A stretch of DNA of 64,000 nt from an uncultured Muribaculaceae bacterium (GTDB lineage: Bacteria > Bacteroidota > Bacteroidia > Bacteroidales > Muribaculaceae): the NCBI GenBank assembly GCA_910576775.1, contig CAJTJV010000007.1, forward strand, positions 1 to 64,000. Direction: 5' to 3'. The notes beneath the pieces were generated by a model. The model was given only the letters and a program-made list of their open reading frames with translations, was not told the origin of the DNA and made no database searches. Position 1 is the first letter of the stretch. Every line of letters begins with the position of its first letter. Shown here in pieces: positions 52,304-61,650 of this stretch. Both the position numbers and the translations under genes were made by a program.

Positions 52304-54697
52304 ATGATAAAAACCAACCGAATAATAGCATTTCTTATTGCTGCAGGTGTCGGCCTGTCCGCAATAGCACAGACTCAGCTGCCACCTAAAGTGGAGGTAT
52401 TTATGCCCAAAGCTGTAGCACAAAATATAGTTAGACTCAGCGACCTCAAAGAACTTTCAAAGGATTGGGGACAGAAGAACATCACGAATATGAAACATTG
52501 GGTGGTGTATTCCGACCGCGACAGCAACCCGACCTATAACGGCCCGTCGAAAAGTTCGGGAGAGTTCACGAAGCTGAAATTCAACGAGACCTTACGTATC
52601 GCCGATATCAAGAACGGCTTCGCTCTGGTGTATTATGAACCGATGAACGGTATCGCAGCTCCCAAGATTTCCACGAATGCCGTGAGCAAAGGGTGGATTC
52701 CGATGGAAAATCTGTTGCTGTGGCACTCATGTCCGGTAAATGACAAGGATATTTATCAGAAGGCCCTGCTTGTCGCCAATCTCGACAAGGCAAGCAACAA
52801 TCTTGACGGTATGGGCTATCGTTATAGCAATCCGGAGACAAAGGAAGGCCAACAGGGTATTGAGACGAACATGAATTTCTACTATGTGATGAAAACGGAT
52901 CCCAAATCAGGGCTGATATTGCTTTCAAGCCAGTCGAAACTCGACGGTGCCTCGGACCAGATGCTCTATGGATGGGTAGGCAATAATTCATTCACGCCTT
53001 GGAACCAGCGTTCCTGTCTTGAGCCGAACTGGGATCCCGAGGTTGTACAGTATCTTAATAATCCTGTCGGAACGGAGTTCAGCGTATATCATGACGCTGC
53101 CATGACGGAGACGGCTTCCCATTACAAATATGGTGTTCCTAACAAGAATGACAAGAATCCGAACACCCGCTACCGTCTTGACCCGTATCAGACGCGTTTC
53201 CCAATTCTTGAAAATGATTCCAGGAATGACAATGTATTCAAATGCACGACATTCGGTGGCGGCGGACGTAGTCTCAACGGTGAAGACGCAGCAATGACAG
53301 CCGAAGACTTACGCGCCATTGAGGAATATACGTCCAAATTGCAGAATATCAACCTGATATTTGTTATCGACGGTACAAAATCCATGAAGCCCTATTTCGC
53401 ATCGGTCAAGGATGCTATAAAAAAGAGCCTCAATTATTTCGACGCCAACAAGTACAATATCCGTGTGGGTGTTGTGATATACCGCGACTATGCCGACGGG
53501 GAAGCCCTCACGGAAGTGCAGCCTCTTGTACGTTATAATGATGTACGTCTTGGTAAGTTTATTGACGAAATAGGAAATCTCGGATATGGTGCTGCCAGTG
53601 CCCCGGGCGACCATACACATACTGAGGCTCTTTACAAGGGTATTGAGAAGGCGCTCGATGCCAAGGCTCTCGGCTATACTTCCGAGCAGGAGAACATGAT
53701 GATGGTTATCGGTGACTGTGGCAACGATCTTGCGGATTCCCAGGCTCTTTCGCAGGAAGAGCTTATACAGAAGCTTGCAGCAAACAAGATTCAGCTTATG
53801 TCGTTTCAGGTGCGCAGTACATCAGCCGAACCCTGGCAGCTCTTCATTTCGCAGATGTGCAAACTTATCAAAGGTAACATGGATATCCAGTATGGCAAAC
53901 TTGGCGCCAAAGTGAAATTTTCGGGTTCGCAGCGCGGTTACGACATCAATAACGGAGACGGCAAGCAGTTCTTCGTAGGTTCGATGCGTTTCGAGGAGGA
54001 AGGCAAGGACATGGATGTGAACCAGCTTTCGGCACTTATTACCGCCAATATCGGTAATTTCTCTGAAGCAGTACGAACTCAGATCGACCTTCTGCAGAAA
54101 ACGAGCAATGAAGGCGGTTTTACCGGCGGAGGTGTCAAGCAGGACAGCCGTATGGACGAAGAATTCGTTATCAGCATCATCGGCCGCGAGCGCTATGAGC
54201 GTATGAAGCAGAAGAATGTGGCAATGTCTACAACAGGCTATGCACCCCGTAAGGACCGTAGCGGACGCGAATACTGGAAACCTATAGTATTCATGTCGAC
54301 AGCCGAGCTTGACAACCTTCTCGAGCGTCTTGTGCCGGTCTACGACCGTGCTCAGGAAGTAAAGGAGACCGACAACCGCAAACCTTATGTAGACGCTGTA
54401 AAGGGTCTTCTTCGTGCTATGGTGCCGGATATCACAGATGCCGAGATGGATCAGAAAGGTCTTGACGAGGTTATGAACATGATTTCGGGACTTAATGTCA
54501 CATCTGACGCCCTCAGCTATTCGCTTCTCGATCTTCAGGATATCCATAAGGTACACAAGGATACATTCCAGAGCCTTGTGAGCGATTTCTGCGACAAATA
54601 TAAACGCCTGCGTCGCATTCGCAAGTCGAATTATACATATTCATACGTACAGAATGGAACCCGTTACTACTGGATTCCCGTTGACGATCTTCCCTGA
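52304..54697 (+). CDS. Exported vWA-domain protein resembling TssR
   Basis: The 797-residue protein has a signal peptide (IIAFLIAAGVGLSAIAQ). The N-terminal part includes HWVVYSDRDSNPTYNG, reminiscent of TssR of the Bacteroidota type VI secretion system (T6SS-iii), and SH3-like strands (KGWIPMENLLLWHSC). A von Willebrand A domain begins near residue 350 (INLIFVIDGTKSMKPYF, a DxTxS version of the metal-binding motif). The C-terminal 200 residues are helical. No other T6SS genes lie in the window, so this is probably a paralogue used in another envelope machine, next to an ABC transporter. Confidence 0.75.
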   Translation: MIKTNRIIAFLIAAGVGLSAIAQTQLPPKVEVFMPKAVAQNIVRLSDLKELSKDWGQKNITNMKHWVVYSDRDSNPTYNGPSKSSGEFTKLKFNETLRIADIKNGFALVYYEPMNGIAAPKISTNAVSKGWIPMENLLLWHSCPVNDKDIYQKALLVANLDKASNNLDGMGYRYSNPETKEGQQGIETNMNFYYVMKTDPKSGLILLSSQSKLDGASDQMLYGWVGNNSFTPWNQRSCLEPNWDPEVVQYLNNPVGTEFSVYHDAAMTETASHYKYGVPNKNDKNPNTRYRLDPYQTRFPILENDSRNDNVFKCTTFGGGGRSLNGEDAAMTAEDLRAIEEYTSKLQNINLIFVIDGTKSMKPYFASVKDAIKKSLNYFDANKYNIRVGVVIYRDYADGEALTEVQPLVRYNDVRLGKFIDEIGNLGYGAASAPGDHTHTEALYKGIEKALDAKALGYTSEQENMMMVIGDCGNDLADSQALSQEELIQKLAANKIQLMSFQVRSTSAEPWQLFISQMCKLIKGNMDIQYGKLGAKVKFSGSQRGYDINNGDGKQFFVGSMRFEEEGKDMDVNQLSALITANIGNFSEAVRTQIDLLQKTSNEGGFTGGGVKQDSRMDEEFVISIIGRERYERMKQKNVAMSTTGYAPRKDRSGREYWKPIVFMSTAELDNLLERLVPVYDRAQEVKETDNRKPYVDAVKGLLRAMVPDITDAEMDQKGLDEVMNMISGLNVTSDALSYSLLDLQDIHKVHKDTFQSLVSDFCDKYKRLRRIRKSNYTYSYVQNGTRYYWIPVDDLP

Positions 54698-54706
54698 TAG
54701 AACAGA

Positions 54707-55579
54707 ATGGATGCATTATTTGACATAAGAAAGCTCCGTTGCTCATACGACAAGCATTACCGTGAGGGTGAATCAAAGGTAGTTCTTGAAATAGAGCATC
54801 TTGTCATCCCGCGTGGAAAGAAGATTTTCATTGTCGGAGAGAGCGGTATCGGCAAGAGTACGATTCTGGAGACACTCGGCATGATGAACAACACTATTGT
54901 GCCGTCGGCCGACACCCGTTTCGTTTTCTGCGGCAACGACGACAAGGAGACGGATCTTTCCGCTCTCTGGCACGACCGCAGTGAAAAAAGGCTGTCTCAG
55001 TTTCGCCTCAGGAACTACAGCTTTATCTTCCAGAGCACCAATCTGATGCGTAATTTCACAGCCTTTGAAAACATCGCATTTACACGCATGCTTCAGGGTT
55101 ACAGCGGGTTCCATTGCATCCAACGTACTAAAAAAGTTCTTGCCGAGCTCGGTCTGGACCATATAACACCCGAACGTCTCGCGCAGGAACTTTCCGGAGG
55201 CCAGCAACAAAGATTGGCGTTCGCCCGTGCGATACTCCCGGATTTCACCGTGCTTTTCGGCGATGAACCGACCGGCAACCTCGACGGAGAGAACGCTGTG
55301 CGCGTCATGCAGATACTTTCCGACAAACTCGACGGACTGAAAGGCGCGTCGGCTGTTATCGTGAGCCATGACATGCACCTTGCAGTCAGTTTCGCCGACG
55401 AGATAGTGAAAATCCGCAAGTGTGTCCGTCCAAAAAAGCATGAGTACGACGAAGATATTGCATACGGTTTTATTGATGAAACGTGTGTTTACCGTCCGGA
55501 TGGGAACCGCACCCGATGGAGCAATGGCGCGGATGAATATGAATCCGATGCCTTTGAGGATTTCTTAAGAAAAAAATAA
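54707..55579 (+). CDS. ABC transporter ATP-binding protein, LolD/MacB type
   Basis: The 290-residue ATPase has Walker A GESGIGKST (about residues 44-52), a Q-loop (FIFQSTNLMRNF), signature LSGGQQQRLAFARAI (about 162-176), Walker B VLFGDEPTGNLD (about 181-192) and a switch His (VIVSHDMHLAV). GDEPTGNLD and the compact form are typical for LolD, FtsE and MacB ATPases, which power mechanotransmission or lipoprotein release rather than classic import. The partner permease starts 9 nt later. A 40-residue C-terminal extension after the switch region is unusual. Confidence 0.92.
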   Translation: MDALFDIRKLRCSYDKHYREGESKVVLEIEHLVIPRGKKIFIVGESGIGKSTILETLGMMNNTIVPSADTRFVFCGNDDKETDLSALWHDRSEKRLSQFRLRNYSFIFQSTNLMRNFTAFENIAFTRMLQGYSGFHCIQRTKKVLAELGLDHITPERLAQELSGGQQQRLAFARAILPDFTVLFGDEPTGNLDGENAVRVMQILSDKLDGLKGASAVIVSHDMHLAVSFADEIVKIRKCVRPKKHEYDEDIAYGFIDETCVYRPDGNRTRWSNGADEYESDAFEDFLRKK

Positions 55580-55588
55580 GAGACAGCA

Positions 55589-57139
55589 ATGTTTACAGAA
55601 TATCTCCGCCTACTGATAAAACGTGAATGCAAGGAAGTGCTCGGCCGCAACTATGCCAACCTATGGCTTCTTGCGATTGTGCTGATGGCGACTTTCATAT
55701 CAATAGCTTTCAGCAACGGCAGCATGAAATACCTCTCGGAGAAGATGAACGACCCGTTTACCAATTGGGTGAGCATATCGAAGACTTTCAATGATAGCGA
55801 TTTCGACGGTTTGCGCCGCGCTCTCGACGAAGAGGACATACAGGAGCATTTCCGGTTCGGCGACGTACAGTCGGACAACTATATGGCATATACTTTTGTC
55901 GCCCGTAACCGTAGTCCGCACTATCTTCAGGGCCGGTTCTTCAACAATCTTGACAGTAAGCTCGTGCGTGCCATCCTCGACGACAAGAATGTAATCTCCA
56001 ACAGTGCCGTCGATTTTGACAAATTGAACGACCGGGCCTTCGGTTTCATTATCACCGGTGATGTCCTCCGCAAACTCGGCTATGACGAGAAGCATATTCC
56101 GGCATATATCGATTATCTGCGTAACAGTGCAGGTGCCGATACTCTCGGTCTGGAGATGATAGGCGGCGACAAGGCCTGCCTGCCAATGCCTTTGCTTGGT
56201 GTGGTGAAGCGTCTTCCGGGCAATATGGATTTTATATCCTCGCGTTTCTTCCTTGAACAGGATCTGGACGATATCCGCCATCCGTTGAATCTCAATAATC
56301 CGGAATATCTGTCTACCCTGACGTATTTCCTTTCCGAAAACATTGCTGACAGCACTTTCGAGAGCGCTGTAGCCCGTGTTGTACCCGACAGCCTTTCCGG
56401 TGCATATAAGATATTACCGGATCCGAAGAAAGAGTTGCAGACATGGAAACCCGGTAGAGTAGAATCGGTATTTTTCGACAGTTACGAGCTTCCCGTAAAA
56501 GTGTATCAGGATATGGCTGCTGAACTTGGAAAAGAGCTGGGTCCTGATGCCGTACGTCTCTACAGCTATAATACAGGCGAGTTCACGCTCTCGAACAGCC
56601 AGTATATATCCGTCAATTTCAACAGTCTCGACAGTATTCGCGCTTTCGAGAGTTTTGCCAATGACAATTACCGTGTAAAGATAGAAATGACTCAGGTTAA
56701 TGCAAAAGAGAATTTCAATGCAGTTTCCGTTATGGCGAATATTCTCTCCTGGGCCATGATAACATTCTCGCTTGTCTGCATCATCATGTTTATTGTGAAT
56801 ATGCTGCAAAGCTATTTCCAGAAAGTGCGCCGCAATCTTGGCACATTCAAGGCTTTCGGTATAGATTCGGCTGAGCTTATCAAGGTTTATGTCTTTATCC
56901 TTGTGTGTATAATCATCGCTGCTATTGTGATAGCATTGGGCGTTTCATGGCTGGTGGAGATGCTTCTTCCGGTATTTGGTGTACTCAAAGACGGACAGTT
57001 CAATTATCTGTCGCTATGGAGTTTGAAAACGCTTTGCGCAGTAGCTATTGTCCTCGTGGCGACAATTGTTACAGTGCGCATTGTGATGCAGCGTATGCTG
57101 CGTCGTACACCCGGCGACCTTATCTATGATCGAGACTGA
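55589..57139 (+). CDS. ABC transporter permease, FtsX/MacB type
   Basis: The 516-residue protein has one N-terminal membrane helix (about 27-45), a large periplasmic domain (about 50-385), and three C-terminal helices forming the FtsX-like domain (VMANILSWAMITFSLVCIIM, then IKVYVFILVCIIIAAIVIAL, then LCAVAIVLVATIVTVRIVMQ). This is the MacB-like, mechanotransmission topology. With the ATPase it may pull on periplasmic or outer-membrane partners such as the vWA protein and the barrel. It ends at 57139 and the second kinase starts almost at once. Confidence 0.88.
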   Translation: MFTEYLRLLIKRECKEVLGRNYANLWLLAIVLMATFISIAFSNGSMKYLSEKMNDPFTNWVSISKTFNDSDFDGLRRALDEEDIQEHFRFGDVQSDNYMAYTFVARNRSPHYLQGRFFNNLDSKLVRAILDDKNVISNSAVDFDKLNDRAFGFIITGDVLRKLGYDEKHIPAYIDYLRNSAGADTLGLEMIGGDKACLPMPLLGVVKRLPGNMDFISSRFFLEQDLDDIRHPLNLNNPEYLSTLTYFLSENIADSTFESAVARVVPDSLSGAYKILPDPKKELQTWKPGRVESVFFDSYELPVKVYQDMAAELGKELGPDAVRLYSYNTGEFTLSNSQYISVNFNSLDSIRAFESFANDNYRVKIEMTQVNAKENFNAVSVMANILSWAMITFSLVCIIMFIVNMLQSYFQKVRRNLGTFKAFGIDSAELIKVYVFILVCIIIAAIVIALGVSWLVEMLLPVFGVLKDGQFNYLSLWSLKTLCAVAIVLVATIVTVRIVMQRMLRRTPGDLIYDRD

Positions 57140-57140
57140 T

Positions 57141-58100
57141 ATGGCAGACTATATTCAATACGACCCCCGGACCGGTTATGTGTCGCTCTATTGCGGCAAT
57201 GTCTGGTATGCCTATAAAGCCAATCAGGTGCCGATAGGCCATGGCGGCATGGGCGATGTGCTGCGGGGAAAGAATTTACAGGACGGTACGGCAGTAGCCA
57301 TAAAACGAGTGCACGACCGCTTCGCCGACATTCCCGAAATACGTCAGCGCGCCCGGGTGGAGGCAGGTTATGCTTTCCGGCATCCGCATCTGGTAGAGAT
57401 GATAGGCTGCTGCGAGTCGGTGACAGGCCGCGGACCGATATTTATAATATCGAAATTTGTCTATGGCCAGACTATCGACAGTTTTATCAAGGATGTGCTG
57501 CGCGATATTGATTATGCCCCCCTCGAAAAGAGAGTGATATCGATGATGATGCCGGTACTTGATGCTCTCGAGTACATTCACGGTCTGAATATTGTCCACA
57601 TGGATATCAAGCCTAACAATATCATGGTGGAACGCGGCCGCAACGTGCGTCTGATGGATCTTGGTATCGCTTTTACTCCGCGCAAGAACAAGATGGTTGA
57701 TCTTAATGGCAACTCGTCGCAGTCAGGGCTTATGGGAACGCCGAAATATGCCGCACCGGAGCAGTTCGATGCCGTCAACAACACTATCGACCGTCGTGCC
57801 GACATCTATCAGTTCGGCGTCACGCTCTATGAGCTGCTTGCCGGTTATAATCCTTTCAATGCCAATAGTCTCCAAGAGGCAGTCAACATGCATAAGAAAA
57901 ATATCCTTCCGCAATCGCCTTGTATCTCGGATGCGACTCTCAGGGTTCTACGCAAAGCCGCGCATCCTTCTCTGGAGCAGCGTTACAACAATGTAGGAGA
58001 GCTGCGGAATGATTTGCAGGCTGTTTTGGATACCCCGGAACCTAAACCACCTATATTCGACGGATTTTTCGACCGACTCAAACATCGTTTTCATCATTAA
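57141..58100 (+). CDS. Ser/Thr protein kinase, soluble, second of two
   Basis: The start is the ATG at 57141, 1 nt after the permease stop; an in-frame ATG 15 nt earlier overlaps it. The 319-residue kinase has the Gly loop IGHGGMGDVLRG, ATP-binding Lys55 (VAIKRV), catalytic loop VHMDIKPNNIMV (Asp155, Lys157, Asn160) and DLG instead of DFG (173-175), then TPKYAAPEQF. All catalytic residues needed are present. It has no membrane helix or extra domain, unlike the first kinase. It is followed by the PP2C gene, suggesting reciprocal control. Confidence 0.92.
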   Translation: MADYIQYDPRTGYVSLYCGNVWYAYKANQVPIGHGGMGDVLRGKNLQDGTAVAIKRVHDRFADIPEIRQRARVEAGYAFRHPHLVEMIGCCESVTGRGPIFIISKFVYGQTIDSFIKDVLRDIDYAPLEKRVISMMMPVLDALEYIHGLNIVHMDIKPNNIMVERGRNVRLMDLGIAFTPRKNKMVDLNGNSSQSGLMGTPKYAAPEQFDAVNNTIDRRADIYQFGVTLYELLAGYNPFNANSLQEAVNMHKKNILPQSPCISDATLRVLRKAAHPSLEQRYNNVGELRNDLQAVLDTPEPKPPIFDGFFDRLKHRFHH

Positions 58101-58132
58101 TAAACCAAGAATAAACGTTTTAACAGCATATA

Positions 58133-59266
58133 ATGGAATTTATCTCAACATCGCTGCCCTATGAGGGTGCAATGTCGTCGCATATCGGAGGCCGAAAGGA
58201 AAATCAGGATACTGTAGGCTACTCTGAAACCGGTCGCGGCCTTCTTCTGGTTGTCTGCGACGGTATGGGGGGCGGCCCTGCCGGCAAAACGGCATCAGCC
58301 ATCGCTGCCAATGCCATCATAGCATACGTGAAGGCCGGTAAACCGATACCTCATTTCGTGGAGAACCTGCTCGGGATTGCTCCCTCCGCTCCTGTTCAGA
58401 CGGAGACGAAACCTTCCGACGATTCCGAGCCGCCGCTTCCCGAACCGAAAATCGGGGAAGAGACCGTGGCGGACAACAGCACAGTTCTTCGTGATGCTGT
58501 GAAATATGCCAATGCATGTCTCAGCGAGGCTATTGCCCTTCATCCGGCATTCCGTGGAATGGGAACGACGGCTACAGCTGTGTTGATTGACAATAAGTGT
58601 GCCGTTCTTGCACACGTCGGAGACAGCCGTATATATCAGTTGCGTTCGGGGCGTATTGTGTTCCGCACCGCCGACCATTCGTTTGTGGGACAGCTTGTCC
58701 GTGACGGTAAACTGACAGAGGAACAGGCCCGCCTGTCGGCGAAATCGAATATCATCACACGGGCATTGGGCGTGGACAGCGATGTAGATGTGGATATAGA
58801 TGTGCGTCCATATGAGAAAGGCGATCGTTTCGTTCTATGCACTGATGGTATCTGGGGTGCTATGCCTCAGCCTGAATTGGTAAAGGAACTGTCGCAGAAG
58901 GCTGAACTTGGAGGCGTACTTGATTCCGTCAACAGCAGTGTCGATACTATAGGTATTGGCAAAGGGGGGCACCATGATAATTTCTCGGCCATTATAATGG
59001 AAACTAAAACTAACTCTATACTTAAGGATCAGATGAGCAAAAAAATAAAGATAACAGGAATTATTCTCGCGGCATTGTGCTTTATAAGCATACTGACAAA
59101 TATCATTCTTATTTCGAACCGTACGCCTGCGCAGGAGAAGCTCGACACTCTCCAGTGCCAGAACGATTCTCTCAGAAGCGACACAGCGAAACTCGGCAAG
59201 AATCTCCGCGAGGCTCAAGGCAAGATCAACAGTGTGATAGAGGTTGTGAATACAGCCGGCAAGTAA
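58133..59266 (+). CDS. PP2C-family Ser/Thr phosphatase with membrane anchor
   Basis: The 377-residue protein has the PP2C metal motifs: RKENQD near the start, LLLVVCDGMGGGPAGKTASA, LAHVGDSRIYQLRSGRIVFR, LCTDGIWGAM and GGHHDNFSAII. A membrane helix near 303-325 (ITGIILAALCFISILTNIIL) is followed by a short coiled coil of about 45 residues that would lie in the periplasm. The catalytic part faces the cytoplasm and should reverse phosphorylation by the two kinases. There is a Pro/Glu-rich insertion near residues 85-110. It sits 32 nt after the second kinase. Confidence 0.92.
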   Translation: MEFISTSLPYEGAMSSHIGGRKENQDTVGYSETGRGLLLVVCDGMGGGPAGKTASAIAANAIIAYVKAGKPIPHFVENLLGIAPSAPVQTETKPSDDSEPPLPEPKIGEETVADNSTVLRDAVKYANACLSEAIALHPAFRGMGTTATAVLIDNKCAVLAHVGDSRIYQLRSGRIVFRTADHSFVGQLVRDGKLTEEQARLSAKSNIITRALGVDSDVDVDIDVRPYEKGDRFVLCTDGIWGAMPQPELVKELSQKAELGGVLDSVNSSVDTIGIGKGGHHDNFSAIIMETKTNSILKDQMSKKIKITGIILAALCFISILTNIILISNRTPAQEKLDTLQCQNDSLRSDTAKLGKNLREAQGKINSVIEVVNTAGK

Positions 59267-59307
59267 TGCCTCGGCGCCATCTACAATGAAATAAAACCAT
59301 ATTCGAT

Positions 59308-60087
59308 ATGAAAGTACTCTCAATAGGTCGTAATCCGGACTGCAATATTGTATTCAGTGATAATATGGTGAGCCGGCGTCATGCTCTGCTCAAAGTATAT
59401 CCTAACGGTAAATACGAGATTGTAAGTCAGGGACCCAACGGCACCACAGTCAACGGAAATCTGATTGTTCCGAATCAACCATATCCGCTGAAACGCGGCG
59501 ATATGGTAATTTTCGCAAGCCATAGCAAGCTTGACTGGCGCAAGGTTCCCGACCCGCTCAAACCCTATAAAATCGGTGCGACAGCATTCGGTGCGGTGGC
59601 AATTGTAATTGCGGCCATTCTGCTTGTAAATTTCTTTGTTTTCGATTCCGATGATGTATATGAAGGTGGCGGTACTCCAGTAGAACTTGCGCCAAATGAT
59701 ACGACGGATATGGAGAATATTGAAAGTCCGGATAATGTAGATAATAAGGATGCAGAGCCGGAAGAGGGCAAAGAGGCTGCTGTATCGACCGATGTTTGTA
59801 CAGGCAATGATAAGGGAACTGACATAAAGACTACAGAGACCGAGAATACGGCGGTCGACCCAATACAGGCAGAGATTCTTCGCAATGAGAAGGCAAGTAT
59901 TGAACGTAAAAAAGCGCGGGAGAAACAAAAGAAAGGTAAATCCAAAGCTCCGGCAACTACTGCTCCTGTAAAAAAAGAGAATAATGTTCCCGAAGTATCC
60001 AAGACAGTGGATGCTGAAAAAAAGAATACAGAGAAAGCCTCGGAGAAGACCGAACCTGGATCTACTGTTGCCAACCCTCGTCTGTAA
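59308..60087 (+). CDS. Membrane FHA-domain protein with charged periplasmic tail
   Basis: The 259-residue protein has a canonical N-terminal FHA domain (1-75): SIGRNPDCNIVFSD (Arg8), NMVSRRHALLKVY (Ser22, His25) and GPNGTTVNGN. A membrane helix follows (about 91-113), then an acidic stretch (115-185) and a Lys/Glu-rich, probably helical tail. The FHA domain is on the cytoplasmic side and should bind phosphothreonine on a kinase or partner. The tail resembles a spacer reaching into the periplasm. It lies between the PP2C and the protease gene. Confidence 0.88.
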   Translation: MKVLSIGRNPDCNIVFSDNMVSRRHALLKVYPNGKYEIVSQGPNGTTVNGNLIVPNQPYPLKRGDMVIFASHSKLDWRKVPDPLKPYKIGATAFGAVAIVIAAILLVNFFVFDSDDVYEGGGTPVELAPNDTTDMENIESPDNVDNKDAEPEEGKEAAVSTDVCTGNDKGTDIKTTETENTAVDPIQAEILRNEKASIERKKAREKQKKGKSKAPATTAPVKKENNVPEVSKTVDAEKKNTEKASEKTEPGSTVANPRL

Positions 60088-60126
60088 TAAGAAAACAATA
60101 TCAATTATTCACATAAAATCAAAGCT

Positions 60127-61644
60127 ATGAAACTAATTAAAATCGGTAGCGCTCCTAACAACGACATCGTTATCAACAGTCAGTTTGTAAGCGCGCACCA
60201 TGCGGACCTTACTCTTCTCGACGATGGTCACATTCTTATCGAAGATAAAGGGAGTACAAATGGTACTTTTATCGGTGCACAGCACCGTAAACTTACTCCG
60301 GGGCAGGAAGTCCAGATAACCCGTGGCTCCGTTGTGCTACTGGCCAACGAGAATCTTCCCTGGGCGCAGGTTCCCGTACTTAAGAACGAGGCAGGGCAGT
60401 ACAAGGCAATTGTCAATATAGGCTCCAACTACCGCAACAATTTGGTTGTGAACTCACAGACAGTAAGCCGCTACCATGCTACCATGAAGATCGAGAAAGG
60501 TGGCAAAGCGTGGCTTACCGATAACGGAAGCACAAACGGCACGGAGGTTAACGGTCAGAAGATTGCCGCCGGCCAGCCGGTACGAGTAAAGAAAGGCGAC
60601 AATATTGTTGTCGGTTCCGAAGATATAACATCGCAGCTTGCACCCTATTTCGGAACCGGCGGTGCTTTCGGCAAGAATCTGCTTATCGCAGTCGCAGCCA
60701 TTCTTGTGGCTTGCGGAATCGGCGGTCTGATATATTTGCTGATGGGCCCGAAATTGCCTACGGATGCTGTAGTCTACGTTCAGCATTCGTTCAACTATAC
60801 AATTACACTCAAGGACAATCCCCGCAGTATACCATTGGAGTTTACCACCCCCACATATTATCAGAGCGGTACAGCATTCTTTATCGACAAAGAAGGTCGA
60901 ATGGGTACTGCTCTCCATGTGGCAAGTCCCTGGAACGAAGAATACTCGAAACAGGTTTACGACGAGCTTCGTAAAATGTGGGATGAATATCTGCTGAAGA
61001 ATGTTCCTGCCCAACTTACTGCCAACGAAGAATATATTGCCCTCAAGGCTACCGATATCGGTACTGCCATTCTCCAGAACAGTACAAGTCTCGGCGAGGT
61101 GAATGTGACTCTCAAGTCCATACACAAAGCACCCGTGAAGATAACCGGTTCCACCGACGACCTCTATATTGCTTATCCCGGCCGCATGTATTCCGCGCTT
61201 GATGAGTTCGAACGCGCCAGCATCGATGCAGTGTCGACCAATCCCGACATTGATGTTGCTATTCTCCAGCTCAATACCAAGAAGACTCCGGAAAAGGCGG
61301 CCAAGTGCATGTTTGATATAGAGGACGCTTTTGCAGGCAAGCTTGAGCCTATGAAGGAGACTCTCACAACCATTGGATATCCCTCGGGTCTGAGCCGCGC
61401 TCTTGATTTCAAGGCCAAGAGTCTTGAGCCTACCATCCGCGAGACAAAGGTTGCCAAGGTGCCCAGCCGCTATACATTCGAGCTTCAGGACGCGTCGACC
61501 CACGGTGCCAGCGGTTCGCCTATCTTTAATAAAAAGAACCAGCTTGTAGGTATTCTCTACGGAGGCTATGAAGGACAGGCCGGTACAACGCTCGCTGTTC
61601 AGGCACGTTATCTGAAAGAACTATACGACAAGGAAGTAAAATAA
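60127..61644 (+). CDS. FHA-FHA-transmembrane-trypsin-like serine protease
   Basis: The 505-residue protein has two FHA domains (about 4-75, with FVSAHHADL and STNGTFIG; about 95-165, with TVSRYHATM and STNGTEVNG), a membrane helix (184-206) and a trypsin-like protease domain. The triad is His264 (GTALHVAS), Asp376 (DIDVAIL) and Ser462 (HGASGSPIF). FHA domains are in the cytoplasm and the protease in the periplasm. The first FHA lacks the usual Arg after IG. It likely degrades or processes an envelope protein when the FHA domains are engaged by phosphorylated partners. Confidence 0.9.
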   Translation: MKLIKIGSAPNNDIVINSQFVSAHHADLTLLDDGHILIEDKGSTNGTFIGAQHRKLTPGQEVQITRGSVVLLANENLPWAQVPVLKNEAGQYKAIVNIGSNYRNNLVVNSQTVSRYHATMKIEKGGKAWLTDNGSTNGTEVNGQKIAAGQPVRVKKGDNIVVGSEDITSQLAPYFGTGGAFGKNLLIAVAAILVACGIGGLIYLLMGPKLPTDAVVYVQHSFNYTITLKDNPRSIPLEFTTPTYYQSGTAFFIDKEGRMGTALHVASPWNEEYSKQVYDELRKMWDEYLLKNVPAQLTANEEYIALKATDIGTAILQNSTSLGEVNVTLKSIHKAPVKITGSTDDLYIAYPGRMYSALDEFERASIDAVSTNPDIDVAILQLNTKKTPEKAAKCMFDIEDAFAGKLEPMKETLTTIGYPSGLSRALDFKAKSLEPTIRETKVAKVPSRYTFELQDASTHGASGSPIFNKKNQLVGILYGGYEGQAGTTLAVQARYLKELYDKEVK

Positions 61645-61650
61645 TCCGTG

